Positions 18,093-28,488 of a stretch of DNA of 64,000 nucleotides are shown here, in pieces (the first letter of the stretch is position 1; the number at the start of each line of letters is the position of its first letter). The notes beneath the pieces were generated by a model. That model was given only the letters and a program-made list of their open reading frames with translations, made no database searches and was not told the DNA's origin. The translations under genes were made by a program, and so were the position numbers. This DNA comes from an uncultured Tolumonas sp. (GTDB lineage Bacteria > Pseudomonadota > Gammaproteobacteria > Enterobacterales > Aeromonadaceae), in assembly GCF_963678185.1 (NCBI RefSeq), contig NZ_OY782757.1:3066001-3130000 (forward strand), read 5' to 3'.

Positions 18093-19100
18093 ATGAAACG
18101 TGAACTGGCAATTGAATTTTCCCGTGTAACAGAAGCAGCCGCACTGGCCGGCTACAAATGGTTAGGCCGTGGTGATAAAAATCTGGCTGATGGTGCTGCT
18201 GTGGAAGCCATGCGCTATGTCCTGAATCAGATCGAGATCGATGGTGAGATCGTGATCGGGGAAGGAGAGATCGATGAGGCACCAATGCTGTATATCGGCG
18301 AAAAAGTCGGTTGTGGCGGTGATGGTGTCGATATTGCGGTCGATCCGATCGATGGTACCCGCATGACGGCCATGGGCCAGAATAATGCCGTGGCTGTGCT
18401 GGCTGCTGGCGATAAAGGCTCGTTCCTGAAAGCGCCTGATATGTATATGGAAAAAATGATCGTTGGTCCGCGTGCGAAAGGGGTTATTGATCTCAATCGT
18501 CCATTGGCGGAAAACATCCAAGCGGTTGCGCGTGCATTGGATAAACCAATCCATCGCTTGAGTGTCATCACACTGGCGAAACCGCGTCATGACGCCGCGA
18601 TCAAAGAGATGCAGGATATGGGCGTGCGTGTTTTTGCGATCCCGGATGGTGATGTTGCGGCATCCATGCTGACCTGTTTGCCAGATAATGAAATTGATAT
18701 GTTGTATTGCATCGGTGGTGCACCAGAAGGTGTGATTTCTGCGGCCACCGTACGTGCGTTAGATGGTGATATGCAAGGTCGTCTGTTACCGCGTCATAAA
18801 GTAAAAGGCGATACACCAGAAAATCGTGCATTGGGTGAAAGCGAAATTGCGCGTTGCCAGCAAATGGGTATTGATGTTGAAACGGTGCTGACTTTGCGCG
18901 ACATGGCAAAAACAGATAACGTGATCATCTCGGTCACCGGCATTACCAAAGGTGATTTGCTGGAAGGCATCACCAGCGATGGTATGTTGGCTACCACCGA
19001 AACATTATTGATCCGTGGTCGTTCACGTACGATCCGTCGTATTCACTCGACACATTATCTGCAACGCAAAGATGCGCAAATTCAGAAAATTATTTTCTAA
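18093..19100 (+). CDS. glpX: Fructose-1,6-bisphosphatase class II
   Basis: Hydrolyses fructose 1,6-bisphosphate to fructose 6-phosphate in gluconeogenesis, using Mn or Mg. The 335-residue length matches E. coli GlpX. Metal and phosphate-binding motifs of the lithium-sensitive phosphatase fold are clear: GEGEIDEAP, DIAVDPIDGTRMTAMG and IPDGDVAASM. GGAPEGVISAATVRALDG is typical of GlpX. It is not linked to glpF or glpK, unlike the E. coli locus. It is divergent from the porin and ends in a hairpin shared with the panZ-like gene. Confidence 0.96.
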   Translation: MKRELAIEFSRVTEAAALAGYKWLGRGDKNLADGAAVEAMRYVLNQIEIDGEIVIGEGEIDEAPMLYIGEKVGCGGDGVDIAVDPIDGTRMTAMGQNNAVAVLAAGDKGSFLKAPDMYMEKMIVGPRAKGVIDLNRPLAENIQAVARALDKPIHRLSVITLAKPRHDAAIKEMQDMGVRVFAIPDGDVAASMLTCLPDNEIDMLYCIGGAPEGVISAATVRALDGDMQGRLLPRHKVKGDTPENRALGESEIARCQQMGIDVETVLTLRDMAKTDNVIISVTGITKGDLLEGITSDGMLATTETLLIRGRSRTIRRIHSTHYLQRKDAQIQKIIF

Positions 19101-19138
19101 TAAACGCTGTCAGTAAGAAAATTTAACTGCATAAAATT

Positions 19139-19170
19139 AACTGAGCACCTGATCATGATGGTGCTCAGTT
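19139..19170. terminator. Bidirectional terminator between glpX and panZ-like gene
   Basis: AACTGAGCACC and GGTGCTCAGTT form a perfect 11-bp stem with a 10-base loop between convergent glpX and the panZ-like gene. The minus-strand exit AATTTTAT is the more T-rich side. Confidence 0.65.
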
Positions 19171-19176
19171 AGAACA

Positions 19177-19566
19177 TCAAAGACTTAATGTCCACGCATT
19201 ATCATTCGCAGCATGAAACCCTGCCTGCCGTAAAAACGCCTGTAAGCCTGCCTGTTCAGTTTCTGTGACAGAGCTGACATTCATAGTCACTTGCTGTTGT
19301 CCTTCCGCTATCAGCCAGCGAATAGTGTCTGCCAGCAAATATCGGCCGATACCGCGTCGACGGGTCAGATCTCGCACGGCAAAATAGCGTAAGTCACTCT
19401 CTTTACTGATTGCAAGGCCAACCACCCGGTCATTGAAGGTGGCCACATGCCATTCACCCAGGGTATGTGCCTCTTCAATGGTTAGCTTACTGGCTTGCAG
19501 TAGTTTGTTGAGGCTTTCCTGCCATAACGGCAAAACATCATGAGAATGGTGCACAGTTAAACGCAT
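19177..19566 (-). CDS. panZ: PanZ/PanM-like GNAT acetyltransferase
   Basis: A 129-residue GNAT-fold protein. In residues about 42-85 (ATFNDRVVGLA, FAVRDLTRRRGIGRYLLAD) it closely follows E. coli PanZ (PanM). The acetyl-CoA pyrophosphate-binding loop RRRGIG is present. PanZ promotes self-cleavage of pro-PanD to active aspartate decarboxylase and, with CoA, feeds back on pantothenate synthesis. The assignment rests on this core similarity and length. A generic small acetyltransferase is possible because the N-terminal third is divergent. It lies between the terminators of glpX and gltD and seems to be a single-gene unit. Confidence 0.65.
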   Translation of the reverse strand: MRLTVHHSHDVLPLWQESLNKLLQASKLTIEEAHTLGEWHVATFNDRVVGLAISKESDLRYFAVRDLTRRRGIGRYLLADTIRWLIAEGQQQVTMNVSSVTETEQAGLQAFLRQAGFHAANDNAWTLSL

Positions 19567-19609
19567 GTTGATGATCCAGAGATAAATAAAAACCAGTTTA
19601 CCACCAAAT

Positions 19610-19640
19610 AAAAAGCCCCATCAGCATGACGGGGCTTTTT
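19610..19640 (-). terminator. Terminator after gltBD
   Basis: AAAAAGCCCC and GGGGCTTTTT pair perfectly around an 11-base loop in the gap between gltD and the panZ-like gene. U-rich ends lie on both strands. Confidence 0.85.
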
Positions 19641-19673
19641 TGCTACTCATTTACGCTTTAAGCAAAGAGTAAC

Positions 19674-21140
19674 TTAACGTGGTAACAGGCTTGTGCCCAT
19701 CAGGAACTGATCCACTTCACGGGCGCATTGACGACCTTCACGGATCGCCCATACCACCAGTGACTGACCACGGCGGATGTCACCAGCCGCATAAACTTTC
19801 GGTACAGACGTCGCATAGCAGCCTGCATCTTCAGTTGTGGCTTTTGCATTGCCGCGCGCATCTTTTTCCACGCCAAACGCATCCAGCACTTTTGCCAGTG
19901 GGTTAGTAAAGCCCATGGCCAAGAATACCGCATCGGCTTTCAGTTCGAATTCGGAGCCAGCCACTTCAGTCAGTTTGCCGTCTTTAAATTCAACTTTAAC
20001 CAGTTTCAGCGCGGTCAGTTTACCGTTTTCACCAATGAATTCTTTGGTAGAAACAGCAAACTCACGTACACAACCTTCTTCATGGGAAGATGAGGTACGC
20101 AGTTTCAGCGGCCAGTATGGCCAGGTCAGTTCTTTGTTTTCCTGTACTGGCGGTTGTGGCATCACTTCCAGCTGAGTAACCGATACCGCACCGTGACGGT
20201 TAGAGGTACCCACACAGTCAGAACCGGTATCACCACCACCGATCACCACAACGTGTTTACCTTTCACGTTGATTGGATTGGTGCCGTCACCAGCTACTTC
20301 TTTATTCTGCGGGATCAGGAATTCCAGGGCGAAATGAATACCACTCAGTTCACGGCCAGGAACTGGCAGATCACGAGGGGTTTCAGAACCACCAGCCAGG
20401 ATCACGGCATCAAAGTCAGCATCCAGTTGTGCAGGGGTGACTACGGTTTTGGCATCGTTGGCCACACCAGCTGGTAGCGCATTATCCAGTGCCACCAGCG
20501 TGTTGGTTTTGAATACCACACCTTCAGCTTCCATCTGTGCCATGCGGCGATCAATCAAACCTTTATCCAGTTTGAAATCAGGGATGCCGTAACGCAGCAG
20601 GCCACCCACACGACCGTTCTTTTCAAACACCGTTACATCATGACCAACACGCGCCAGCTGCTGAGCAGCGGCCAAACCCGCAGGGCCAGAACCGACAACT
20701 GCTACTTTCTTGCCGGTTTTAACCGCAGAAGGTTGTGGTTTAACCCAGTTGTTATCCCATGCGGTATCAATGGTGTAACGCTCGATTGACTTGATGCCAA
20801 CCGGATCAGCGTTGATCCCCAAGGTACAGGCTGATTCACAAGGGGCCGGACAGATCCGGCCTGTGAATTCTGGGAAGTTGTTGGTGGAGTGCAGCACACG
20901 GATCGCCATTTCAGCTTTACCGCGGTACACCAGATCATTCCAGTCAGGAATGATGTTATTCACCGGACAACCATTGTTACAGAAAGGAATACCGCAATCC
21001 ATGCAGCGTGCGCCTTGGGTCGAGGCTTCTTGCACTGTCAGGGTCGGTACAAATTCCTGGTAATGGTGTACACGTTCTGCAACAGGTGCGTAGTGTTCCT
21101 TTACGCGGTCAAATTCGAGAAAACCGGTTGGCTTACCCAT
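19674..21140 (-). CDS. gltD: Glutamate synthase, small (beta) subunit
   Basis: NADPH-oxidising flavoprotein subunit that passes electrons to GltB. It is 488 residues long. The N-terminal adrenodoxin-like iron-sulfur region holds [14 protein letters not shown] and [10 protein letters not shown]. The FAD site is [28 protein letters not shown], and the NADPH site is [21 protein letters not shown]. The start overlaps the gltB stop by one base (TAATG), so translation is probably coupled. A terminator at 19610-19640 closes the operon. Confidence 0.97.
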   Translation of the reverse strand: MGKPTGFLEFDRVKEHYAPVAERVHHYQEFVPTLTVQEASTQGARCMDCGIPFCNNGCPVNNIIPDWNDLVYRGKAEMAIRVLHSTNNFPEFTGRICPAPCESACTLGINADPVGIKSIERYTIDTAWDNNWVKPQPSAVKTGKKVAVVGSGPAGLAAAQQLARVGHDVTVFEKNGRVGGLLRYGIPDFKLDKGLIDRRMAQMEAEGVVFKTNTLVALDNALPAGVANDAKTVVTPAQLDADFDAVILAGGSETPRDLPVPGRELSGIHFALEFLIPQNKEVAGDGTNPINVKGKHVVVIGGGDTGSDCVGTSNRHGAVSVTQLEVMPQPPVQENKELTWPYWPLKLRTSSSHEEGCVREFAVSTKEFIGENGKLTALKLVKVEFKDGKLTEVAGSEFELKADAVFLAMGFTNPLAKVLDAFGVEKDARGNAKATTEDAGCYATSVPKVYAAGDIRRGQSLVVWAIREGRQCAREVDQFLMGTSLLPR

Positions 21141-24100
21141 TACGCAATCTCCTTTTCCTGCAGCGCAGCAGTCATTTCCTGCAGAGCACGGCGATACTCA
21201 TTCGGATAAACTTTTACAAACTTACCACGGTAAGCATCCCAGTCAGCCAGAATTGCTTTCGCACGTGGGCTACCAGTGTATTTAGCGTGTTGTGTGACCA
21301 GCGCTTTCAGATGATCTTCATCGCTTTGGTCGTTATGCCATGGTTCTGAGGCCGATTGTTCTGCAGTTGGCAGAACTTTTTCCAGCGTCACCATCGACAA
21401 GTTACAACGAGTTGCGAAGCTGTTGTCTTCGTCCAGTACATAAGCGAGACCGCCTGACATACCGGCTGCGAAGTTACGGCCAGTCTGACCCAGTACCACC
21501 ACAGTACCGCCAGTCATGTATTCACAACCGTGATCACCAACGCCTTCAACCACTGCAGACGCACCGGAGTTACGTACCGCAAAACGTTCGCCAGCCACAC
21601 CGTTCAGGTAGGCATGACCCGAGGTTGCACCGTACATGACAGTGTTACCGATAATGGTATTGTCACCTGGGTTAGGGGTGAAGTTTGCATTTGGACGCAC
21701 GATGATGCGACCGCCAGACAAACCTTTACCAACGTAATCGTTACCTTCACCGACCAGATCCAGCGTAATACCTTTTGCCAGGAAAGCCGCGAAGCTCTGG
21801 CCAGCAGTACCATTCAAAGTGACGTGAATGGTGTCATCCGGCAGGCCGGCACCACCAAAGCGTTTCGCCACTTCACCAGACAGCATAGTACCGACGGTAC
21901 GGTTGATGTTCTTAACCGGAATTTCGATACGAACTGGCTGACGGTTTTCCAGTGCTGGCATGGCTTGTTTCACCAGCTTTTGATCCAGTGCTTTTTCCAG
22001 CGCGTGATCTTGAGTACCGGCATGCAGGCGAGGTTCATCAGCACCTACAGCTGGTTGATAGAATACGTTGCTGAAATCCAGACCCTGTGCTTTCCAGTGT
22101 TCAACACCGGCACGTTTGTCCAGCAGATCAGAACGACCGATCAGATCTTCAAACTTACGGATACCCATTTCTGCCATCAGTTCACGCACTTCTTCCGCAA
22201 CAAAGAAGAAGTAGTTCACGACGTGTTCTGGCTGGCCGGTAAAGCGTTTACGCAGTTCTGGATCTTGAGTCGCCACACCAACCGGACAGGTGTTCAGATG
22301 ACATTTACGCATCATGATACAGCCTTCGACTACCAGTGGTGCGGTGGCGAAACCGAACTCGTCCGCACCCAACAGGGCACCGATGATCACGTCACGACCG
22401 GTTTTGATCTGACCGTCAACCTGCACACGGATACGACCACGTAAGCGGTTCAATACCAATGTCTGTTGTGTTTCGGCCAGACCCAGTTCCCATGGTGAAC
22501 CAGCGTATTTGATAGAGGACAGCGGCGATGCACCGGTACCACCATCGTGACCTGCAATTACGACATGGTCAGCTTTGGCTTTGGATACACCAGCGGCAAC
22601 CGTACCCACACCCACTTCAGATACCAGTTTCACGGATACAGAGGCGGTTGGGTTGGCATTTTTCAGATCGTGGATCAGCTGAGCCAAGTCTTCGATCGAA
22701 TAAATGTCGTGGTGCGGTGGTGGCGAAATCAAGCCTACACCCGGCACTGAGTGACGCAGTTTACCGATATATTCAGAAACTTTATCGCCTGGCAGCTGAC
22801 CGCCTTCACCTGGTTTAGCACCTTGTGCCATCTTGATCTGGATCTGATCGGCATTGGCCAGATATTCAGCAGTTACGCCAAAACGACCTGATGCAACCTG
22901 CTTGATCGCAGAACGCAGACTGTCACCGGCTTGCAGTTCCAGATCACGCGCGATACGTGATTTACCGATGATGTCAGACAACAGTGTTGGCTGATTAACC
23001 GGAATGAAACGGTTAGCATCTTCACCACCTTCACCGGTGTTTGATTTACCGCCAATACGGTTCATCGCCACAGCCAGTGTCGTGTGTGCTTCGGTAGAAA
23101 TAGAACCCAGTGACATTGCACCAGTTGCAAAACGTTTAACGATCTCTTTTGCCGATTCAACTTCTTCCAGTGGTACTGGTTCTGCTGCTTTCTTGATATC
23201 AAACAGGCCACGCAAGGTCAGATGACGCTTGGTCTGGTCGTTGATGATCTTGGCGTACTCTTTGTAGCTTTCGTATTTGCCGCTACGGGTAGAGTGTTGC
23301 AGTTTGGCAATCGCATCCGGTGTCCACATGTGATCTTCACCACGGGTACGGAATGCATATTCACCACCAGCATCTAACGCATCTTCCAGCACTGGATCAG
23401 CAGAGAACGCAGCTTCATGCAGACGGATAGTTTCTTCTGCTACTTCAAACAGGCCGATACCTTCGATTTTGGAAGGGGTGCCAGAGAAGTATTTATCCAC
23501 AAAGGCTTTTTTCAGACCAACTACTTCGAAAATCTGCGCGCCGGTATAAGACATGTAAGTGGAAATACCCATCTTCGACATGACTTTACACAGACCTTTG
23601 CCCACGGCTTTCACGAAGTTAGAGACATATTTCTCTTCTTTCGCTGCATCACCATCGGCCATTTCGCGCAATGTTTCCATCGCCAGCCAAGGATGGATCG
23701 CTTCGGCACCGTAACCCGCCAGCAGAGCAAACTGATGTGTTTCACGAGCAGAACCGGTTTCGACCACCAGACCGGTGTTAGTACGCAGGCCTTTCTTCAC
23801 CAGATGCAGATGCACGGTAGAAGTCGCCAGCAGTGCAGGGATCGCGATATGGTCGCGGTCGATGTTACGGTCGGAGATCAACAGAATGTTGGCACCACCG
23901 CGTACCGCATCTTCGGCTTCTGCCGCCAATGACGCCAGACGCGCTTCAACACCTTCTTTACCCCAGGCTAATGGGTAGCAGATATTCAGTTCGTGTGAAC
24001 GGAATTTGCCGTTGGTGTATTGCTGAATGTTACGGATCTTCTCGATCTTAGCGGCATTCAGGATTGGCTGTGCGACTTCCAGACGGATCGGTGGATTGAT

Positions 24101-25777
24101 ATCCGCATTGTTCAGCAGGTTAGGACGTGGACCAATGAAGGAAACCAGCGACATAACCATCTCTTCACGGATCGGGTCGATCGGTGGGTTGGTTACCTGA
24201 GCAAACAGTTGACGGAAGTAGTTGTACAGCGTTTTATTTTTGCTGGACAACACTGGTAATGCTGCATCGTTACCCATGGAGCCGATGGCTTCTTCGCCAT
24301 TGTTGGCCATTGGGGTCAGCAACATTTTGGTGTCTTCCATGGTGTAGCCAAACGCTTGCTGGTAATCCAGCATGCTTGCTTTCTTCTCGAAAGGCTGGGC
24401 TTCACCCGGGATCTCATCGATGTTAATACGAACTTTGCTTAACCACTCACGGTATGGTTTGGAGTTAGCCAGTGAGTTTTTCAGCTCTTTATCATCGATG
24501 ATACGGCCTTGCTCCAGGTCGATCAGGAACATCTTACCTGGTTGCAAACGCCATTTCTGGGCAATACGGGAATCTTCAATCGGCAATACGCCAGATTCAG
24601 ATGCCATCACCACCAGATCATCTTTCGTTACCAGATAACGGGCTGGGCGCAGACCGTTACGGTCAAGCGTAGCGCCGATTTGGCAACCGTCAGTGAAGGC
24701 AACGGCCGCTGGGCCATCCCACGGTTCCATCATGGCTGCATGATATTCGTAGAACGCGCGACGGTTTTCATCCATCAGTGAGTGTTTTTCCCACGCTTCT
24801 GGGATCATCATCATCACGGCGTGTGCCAGTGAATAACCACCCATAACCAGCAGTTCCAGCGCGTTATCAAACGACGCAGAATCTGACTGACCTGGGTAAA
24901 TCAATGGCCATACTTTATCCAGATCAGCACCCAAAACAGGTGATGTGACTGAACGTTCACGGGCGCGCATCCAGTTCACGTTACCGCGAACGGTATTGAT
25001 TTCACCGTTGTGCGCGATCATACGGAATGGATGGGCCAGATCCCAGGTTGGGAAGGTGTTGGTAGAGAATCGCTGATGCACCAGTGCCAGTGCAGAGATG
25101 CAGCGTGGGTCAGCCAGGTCGGTATAATAAATGCCAACCTGATCCGCCAACAGCAGACCTTTATAGTTCACGGTACGTGCAGAGAATGACGGCACGTAGA
25201 ATTCGTTACAGTGTTTCAGCTTCAGAGCACGAATGGCATGGGATGCACGCTTGCGAATGATATACAGTTTGCGTTCCAGTGCATCGGTGACCAGTACGTC
25301 CGGGCCGCGGCCAACGAAGATCTGGCGGATAACCGGCTCTTTCGCTTTAACAGCAGGAGACATCGGCATCTCGCGGCTCACTGGCACATCACGCCAGCCC
25401 AGCACAACCTGACCTTCACCACGTACCGCACGTTCAATCTCTTCTTGGCAAGCCAAACGAGACGCCGCTTCCTGCGGCAGGAACACCATACCAACCCCGA
25501 ATTCACCAGCAACTGGCAGCACAATACCTTGCTTAGCCAATTCTTCGCGATACAACTGATCAGGGATCTGGATCAGAATACCAGCGCCGTCGCCTTGCAG
25601 CGGATCTGCGCCGACCGCACCACGGTGATCGAGGTTTTTCAGGATCAACAAACCCTGTTCGACAATGCTATGACTTTTTTGACCCTTCATATGGGCCACA
25701 AATCCGACACCGCACGCATCATGTTCGTTTACGGGGTCATACATCCCTTGTCGTTGGGGTACCGCCGGTTCCATCAC
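21140..25777 (-). CDS. gltB: Glutamate synthase, large (alpha) subunit
   Basis: Makes two glutamates from glutamine and 2-oxoglutarate. The protein has 1545 residues. A short propeptide is followed by the Ntn glutaminase nucleophile Cys22 in [12 protein letters not shown]. The central domain, the FMN-binding synthase domain ([46 protein letters not shown]) and the [3Fe-4S] cysteines ([19 protein letters not shown]) follow. A GXGXG C-terminal helix ends it. The first codon in this frame is GTG at 25777 with AGAGAGGA 7 bases upstream; an ATG follows immediately at 25774. A terminator-like hairpin sits 46 bases before the start. Confidence 0.97.
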   Translation of the reverse strand: MMEPAVPQRQGMYDPVNEHDACGVGFVAHMKGQKSHSIVEQGLLILKNLDHRGAVGADPLQGDGAGILIQIPDQLYREELAKQGIVLPVAGEFGVGMVFLPQEAASRLACQEEIERAVRGEGQVVLGWRDVPVSREMPMSPAVKAKEPVIRQIFVGRGPDVLVTDALERKLYIIRKRASHAIRALKLKHCNEFYVPSFSARTVNYKGLLLADQVGIYYTDLADPRCISALALVHQRFSTNTFPTWDLAHPFRMIAHNGEINTVRGNVNWMRARERSVTSPVLGADLDKVWPLIYPGQSDSASFDNALELLVMGGYSLAHAVMMMIPEAWEKHSLMDENRRAFYEYHAAMMEPWDGPAAVAFTDGCQIGATLDRNGLRPARYLVTKDDLVVMASESGVLPIEDSRIAQKWRLQPGKMFLIDLEQGRIIDDKELKNSLANSKPYREWLSKVRINIDEIPGEAQPFEKKASMLDYQQAFGYTMEDTKMLLTPMANNGEEAIGSMGNDAALPVLSSKNKTLYNYFRQLFAQVTNPPIDPIREEMVMSLVSFIGPRPNLLNNADINPPIRLEVAQPILNAAKIEKIRNIQQYTNGKFRSHELNICYPLAWGKEGVEARLASLAAEAEDAVRGGANILLISDRNIDRDHIAIPALLATSTVHLHLVKKGLRTNTGLVVETGSARETHQFALLAGYGAEAIHPWLAMETLREMADGDAAKEEKYVSNFVKAVGKGLCKVMSKMGISTYMSYTGAQIFEVVGLKKAFVDKYFSGTPSKIEGIGLFEVAEETIRLHEAAFSADPVLEDALDAGGEYAFRTRGEDHMWTPDAIAKLQHSTRSGKYESYKEYAKIINDQTKRHLTLRGLFDIKKAAEPVPLEEVESAKEIVKRFATGAMSLGSISTEAHTTLAVAMNRIGGKSNTGEGGEDANRFIPVNQPTLLSDIIGKSRIARDLELQAGDSLRSAIKQVASGRFGVTAEYLANADQIQIKMAQGAKPGEGGQLPGDKVSEYIGKLRHSVPGVGLISPPPHHDIYSIEDLAQLIHDLKNANPTASVSVKLVSEVGVGTVAAGVSKAKADHVVIAGHDGGTGASPLSSIKYAGSPWELGLAETQQTLVLNRLRGRIRVQVDGQIKTGRDVIIGALLGADEFGFATAPLVVEGCIMMRKCHLNTCPVGVATQDPELRKRFTGQPEHVVNYFFFVAEEVRELMAEMGIRKFEDLIGRSDLLDKRAGVEHWKAQGLDFSNVFYQPAVGADEPRLHAGTQDHALEKALDQKLVKQAMPALENRQPVRIEIPVKNINRTVGTMLSGEVAKRFGGAGLPDDTIHVTLNGTAGQSFAAFLAKGITLDLVGEGNDYVGKGLSGGRIIVRPNANFTPNPGDNTIIGNTVMYGATSGHAYLNGVAGERFAVRNSGASAVVEGVGDHGCEYMTGGTVVVLGQTGRNFAAGMSGGLAYVLDEDNSFATRCNLSMVTLEKVLPTAEQSASEPWHNDQSDEDHLKALVTQHAKYTGSPRAKAILADWDAYRGKFVKVYPNEYRRALQEMTAALQEKEIA

Positions 25778-25819
25778 GTTATAATCCTCTCTGTAGATAC
25801 GCGTCCATCCGCAGCCGTT

Positions 25820-25848
25820 AAAAAAAGCTGGCTTGAGGTGCCAGCTTT
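25820..25848 (-). terminator. Intrinsic terminator in the gltB leader (possible attenuator)
   Basis: Read on the minus strand, AAAGCTGGC, loop ACCTCAA, GCCAGCTTT is a perfect 9-bp stem followed by TTTT, 46 bases upstream of gltB. GTTAAAA and TTTTAAC flank it and can extend the stem past a small bulge. Transcripts starting further upstream would meet it before gltB, so it may attenuate gltBD or end a separate small RNA. Confidence 0.6.
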
Positions 25849-26263
25849 ATTGTTTTAACTCTGAGGGCTCGTAACCAAAAAATATACTGTGATTTCCGCC
25901 CCAATTCAAGGCAATAACTATGGGACTCAAATCGATCATTTATGGTTAAAAATTCATATAAATCATTGCTATACACATTATCACCAAAATGGTGCGAAAG
26001 ATTTTTATATCGCACGAACTGTTGGTGTTCCATTGTGAGTATAGATGGATTTTGTCGTTATCATGGATGAATGTGCTTTATATGTGATTTAGTTCGGAGT
26101 TTGCCTCTGTCTGATTGGAAAATGCATAAATATTCACCTGTTTTGCGCTAATCTAATGATGTAATTAACTTGTAACAAAAATAAGCATGAAATTTATGAA
26201 TTACGCAATGTGCACCAGCGTAATGCCCACTCAGTATATAATGTTATTTACTTCTGCATCTGC

Positions 26264-26289
26264 GCGGCTACTTCTATAATAGAAGCCGC
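26264..26289. promoter_or_regulatory. gcvA promoter -10 inside a dyad
   Basis: TATAAT at 26275-26280 has a poor -35 (TTCTGC) 17 bases upstream, so activation or weak expression is likely. The -10 lies at the centre of an imperfect dyad with CTTCTA/TAGAAG and outer GCGG/CCGC arms, about 40 bases before the ATG. It may be an operator, for example for autorepression, or an RNA hairpin. Confidence 0.45.
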
Positions 26290-26319
26290 TTCCGAAAGAA
26301 AAAAGGATGTTGATTTCGC

Positions 26320-27228
26320 ATGTCACGACGTCTTCCCCCGCTGAATGCCTTAAAAGCGTTTGAAGCGGCTGCCCGCCACTTAAGTTTTACCAAAGCGGCA
26401 GAAGAATTGTTTGTTACTCAGGCGGCTATTAGTCATCAGATCAAAACACTGGAAGATTTTCTGGGCTTAAAGCTATTCCGGCGCCGCAATCGCAGTTTGC
26501 TGCTCACGGAAGAGGGGCAGGGTTATTATCAGGATATCCGCTCTATTTTTAGTTCGGTTTGTGAAGCCACGGAACGCTTGATGGCACGCAGCGCTAAAGG
26601 CACGCTGACGGTCACCATGCAGCCGAGTTTTGCCATCCAGTGGTTAGTGCCACGGTTAAGTTTGTTTAGTCAGTTACACCCAGAAATTGATGTGCGTATT
26701 AAAGCCGTTGATCAAGATGCAGACACGCTGATTGATGATGTCGATATTGCTATTTATTACGGCGATGGGCATTGGTCTGATCTGCAGATGTATAAACTGC
26801 ATTCAGAATATCGTATTCCGGTGTGTTCGCCGTCGTTACTGCAAGGGAAAAACCTGACTAAACCGGAAGATCTGGCGCAGTTTTCATTATTGCATGATGC
26901 ATCGCGGCATGATTGGTCGCGCTGGTTACGTCAGGTTGGCGTGTCGTTGCCGAATGCGGGGCAAGGCCCCATCTTTAGCCATTCTGCGATGGTGCTGCAA
27001 GCGGCGGTGTTGGGGCAGGGGGTGGCGCTGGGGCATAGTTTGTTATCTCGCCCGGAAATTCAGGCTGGGCGTCTAGTTTGTCCGTTGCCGCAAACGCTCA
27101 TCAATGATAACGCCTATTATCTGGTGATGGCGCCGGGGCATGATACTTTAGGTAAAGTCGCTGCATTTCGAGATTGGATCGTGGCGTTGGTGCAGCAAGA
27201 GGAGGCTGAGTTTGATTCAGCGTTATGA
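26320..27228 (+). CDS. gcvA: GcvA, LysR-type regulator of glycine cleavage
   Basis: LysR-family transcription factor that in E. coli activates or represses gcvTHP with GcvR. The 302-residue protein has an N-terminal helix-turn-helix (RLPPLNALKAFEAAARHLSFTKAAEELFVTQ and onward) that is nearly the E. coli GcvA wording. The C-terminal substrate domain includes WLVPRLSLF, LLHDASR and QGPIFSHSAMVLQAA. The start follows AAAAGGATG. The next gene is rlmM, as near E. coli gcvA, but the intervening ygdD is missing. No gcv genes are in the window. It is divergent from gltB. Confidence 0.93.
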   Translation: MSRRLPPLNALKAFEAAARHLSFTKAAEELFVTQAAISHQIKTLEDFLGLKLFRRRNRSLLLTEEGQGYYQDIRSIFSSVCEATERLMARSAKGTLTVTMQPSFAIQWLVPRLSLFSQLHPEIDVRIKAVDQDADTLIDDVDIAIYYGDGHWSDLQMYKLHSEYRIPVCSPSLLQGKNLTKPEDLAQFSLLHDASRHDWSRWLRQVGVSLPNAGQGPIFSHSAMVLQAAVLGQGVALGHSLLSRPEIQAGRLVCPLPQTLINDNAYYLVMAPGHDTLGKVAAFRDWIVALVQQEEAEFDSAL

Positions 27229-27310
27229 TTGCTCGTTAAAAAAGCAGCATCTTTGTCTGCTTCAGTGTATGGTGTCGCACTTTTCAAGGTGAGTGAGGGG
27301 AGAAGCGTAA

Positions 27311-28414
27311 ATGAACCACCTGATGTTCTATTGTCGTCCGGGATTTGAAAAAGATATGGCCGCGGAGATCCAGGATAAGGCAGTGGCACTGGAGTGTTTC
27401 GGCTTTTCCCGTGTCGCTGACAATTGCGGTTTCGTATTGTTTGAGTGTTATGGTGAGCAGGATGCTGAGCGGTTGGCGCGTCGTCTGCCATTCCGTGAGC
27501 TGATTTTTGCCCGCCAAATGCTTGTAGTGATCGAGCAATTAAACGGTTTGGATCTGAAAGACCGTATCACTCCGATCATTGATGCGGTGAAAAAGATGCC
27601 GCAATTCGGTGAGTTGCGCGTTGAAACTGCGGATACCAATGAAGCTAAAGAGCTGTCGACTTTCTGCCGTAAATTCAGTGTGCCATTGCGCCAAGCCTTG
27701 CGCTCTGCCGGTAAGCTAACGCAAGATCTTGATTCTCGCCGTCCGGTGTTGCACCTGTTTTTCCTGAAAAATGATTCAGTCTGGATCGGTTATTCCTATC
27801 CGAATAATAATTCGCCATTCCACATGGGCATTCCGCGTCTGCGTTTCCCATCGGATGCTCCAAGCCGCTCAACGTTAAAACTGGAAGAAGCATTCTATAT
27901 GTTTATTCCACCAGAAGATGATGAGATCCGTCTGTGTTCTGGCTTAACGGCGGTTGATCTGGGGGCGAGCCCTGGGGGTTGGACTTATCAGTTGGTGCGT
28001 CGTGGCATGATGGTGTCGGCCATTGATAACGGCCCGATGGAAGAAGCCTTGATGGAAACCGGTCAGGTAAAACACATTATGGCGGATGGTTTCACTTATC
28101 GTCCGACCAAGAAAAAGCCGTATTGGCTGGTGTGTGACATGGTGGAAAAACCAGCGCGTATTACCCATTTGATTGCACAGTGGTTTCGTGAAGATTGCTG
28201 TCATGAGGCGATTTTTAACCTGAAATTGCCGATGAAAAAACGCTATGCCGAAGTGGAGCATAATTTGGCGGTGTTGAAAGAGTGGCTGGCCGAGTTAGAG
28301 GGTGACTACGTGATTCAGGCCAAGCAGCTGTATCACGATCGTGAAGAGATCACCGTGCACGTTTATGATGAAAAGAAATTGGCTCGACGTCGTTCTGGTG
28401 CGTTTAACGTATAA
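27311..28414 (+). CDS. rlmM: 23S rRNA C2498 2'-O-ribose methyltransferase
   Basis: Uses S-adenosylmethionine to methylate C2498 of 23S rRNA. The 367-residue protein has an N-terminal THUMP-like domain ([40 protein letters not shown]). The Rossmann methyltransferase domain shows the SAM-binding [17 protein letters not shown] and the catalytic-region [11 protein letters not shown] and [12 protein letters not shown] purine-rich GAGGGGAGAAG precedes the ATG. It follows gcvA after 82 bases. A strong bidirectional terminator follows. Confidence 0.96.
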   Translation: MNHLMFYCRPGFEKDMAAEIQDKAVALECFGFSRVADNCGFVLFECYGEQDAERLARRLPFRELIFARQMLVVIEQLNGLDLKDRITPIIDAVKKMPQFGELRVETADTNEAKELSTFCRKFSVPLRQALRSAGKLTQDLDSRRPVLHLFFLKNDSVWIGYSYPNNNSPFHMGIPRLRFPSDAPSRSTLKLEEAFYMFIPPEDDEIRLCSGLTAVDLGASPGGWTYQLVRRGMMVSAIDNGPMEEALMETGQVKHIMADGFTYRPTKKKPYWLVCDMVEKPARITHLIAQWFREDCCHEAIFNLKLPMKKRYAEVEHNLAVLKEWLAELEGDYVIQAKQLYHDREEITVHVYDEKKLARRRSGAFNV

Positions 28415-28446
28415 CTGAGCAGTGCGGCAGTGATTGAGCAAAAAAT

Positions 28447-28474
28447 AAAGGGCGCATTTTGGGATGCGCCCTTT
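28447..28474. terminator. Bidirectional terminator between rlmM and xni
   Basis: AAAGGGCGCAT and ATGCGCCCTTT form a perfect 11-bp stem with a 6-base loop between convergent genes. T runs lie on both strands. Confidence 0.9.
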
Positions 28475-28488
28475 TTTGATCTTGTCGC

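Larger units (their letters stand above)
25778..26319. other. 542-base AT-rich region between gltB and gcvA
   Basis: This region contains no gene I can support. It holds the gltB leader with its terminator-like hairpin (25820-25848), AT-rich DNA likely to carry the gltB promoter, and the gcvA promoter with a dyad (26264-26289). A 71-codon frame runs leftwards from 26033 and stops in the T run of the hairpin. It has no ribosome binding site and is probably not a gene. Confidence 0.6.

Noticed and set aside
21530-22444. Long rightward open frame (304 codons) opposite gltB
   Set aside because: It lies fully antisense to a certain gene; His/Thr/Phe-rich wording is the usual shadow of a GC-balanced coding strand.
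25832-25848. TGGCAC in the gltB leader as a sigma-54 promoter
   Set aside because: The GC element is two bases short of the required spacing from GG, and the bases are already explained by the terminator stem.
25818-26033. 71-codon leftward frame upstream of gltB
   Set aside because: It has no ribosome site and low-complexity, AT-driven wording, and it ends in the T run of the leader hairpin. More likely untranslated leader or promoter DNA.
27240-27262. Hairpin between gcvA and rlmM
   Set aside because: Only a 6-bp stem without a T run.
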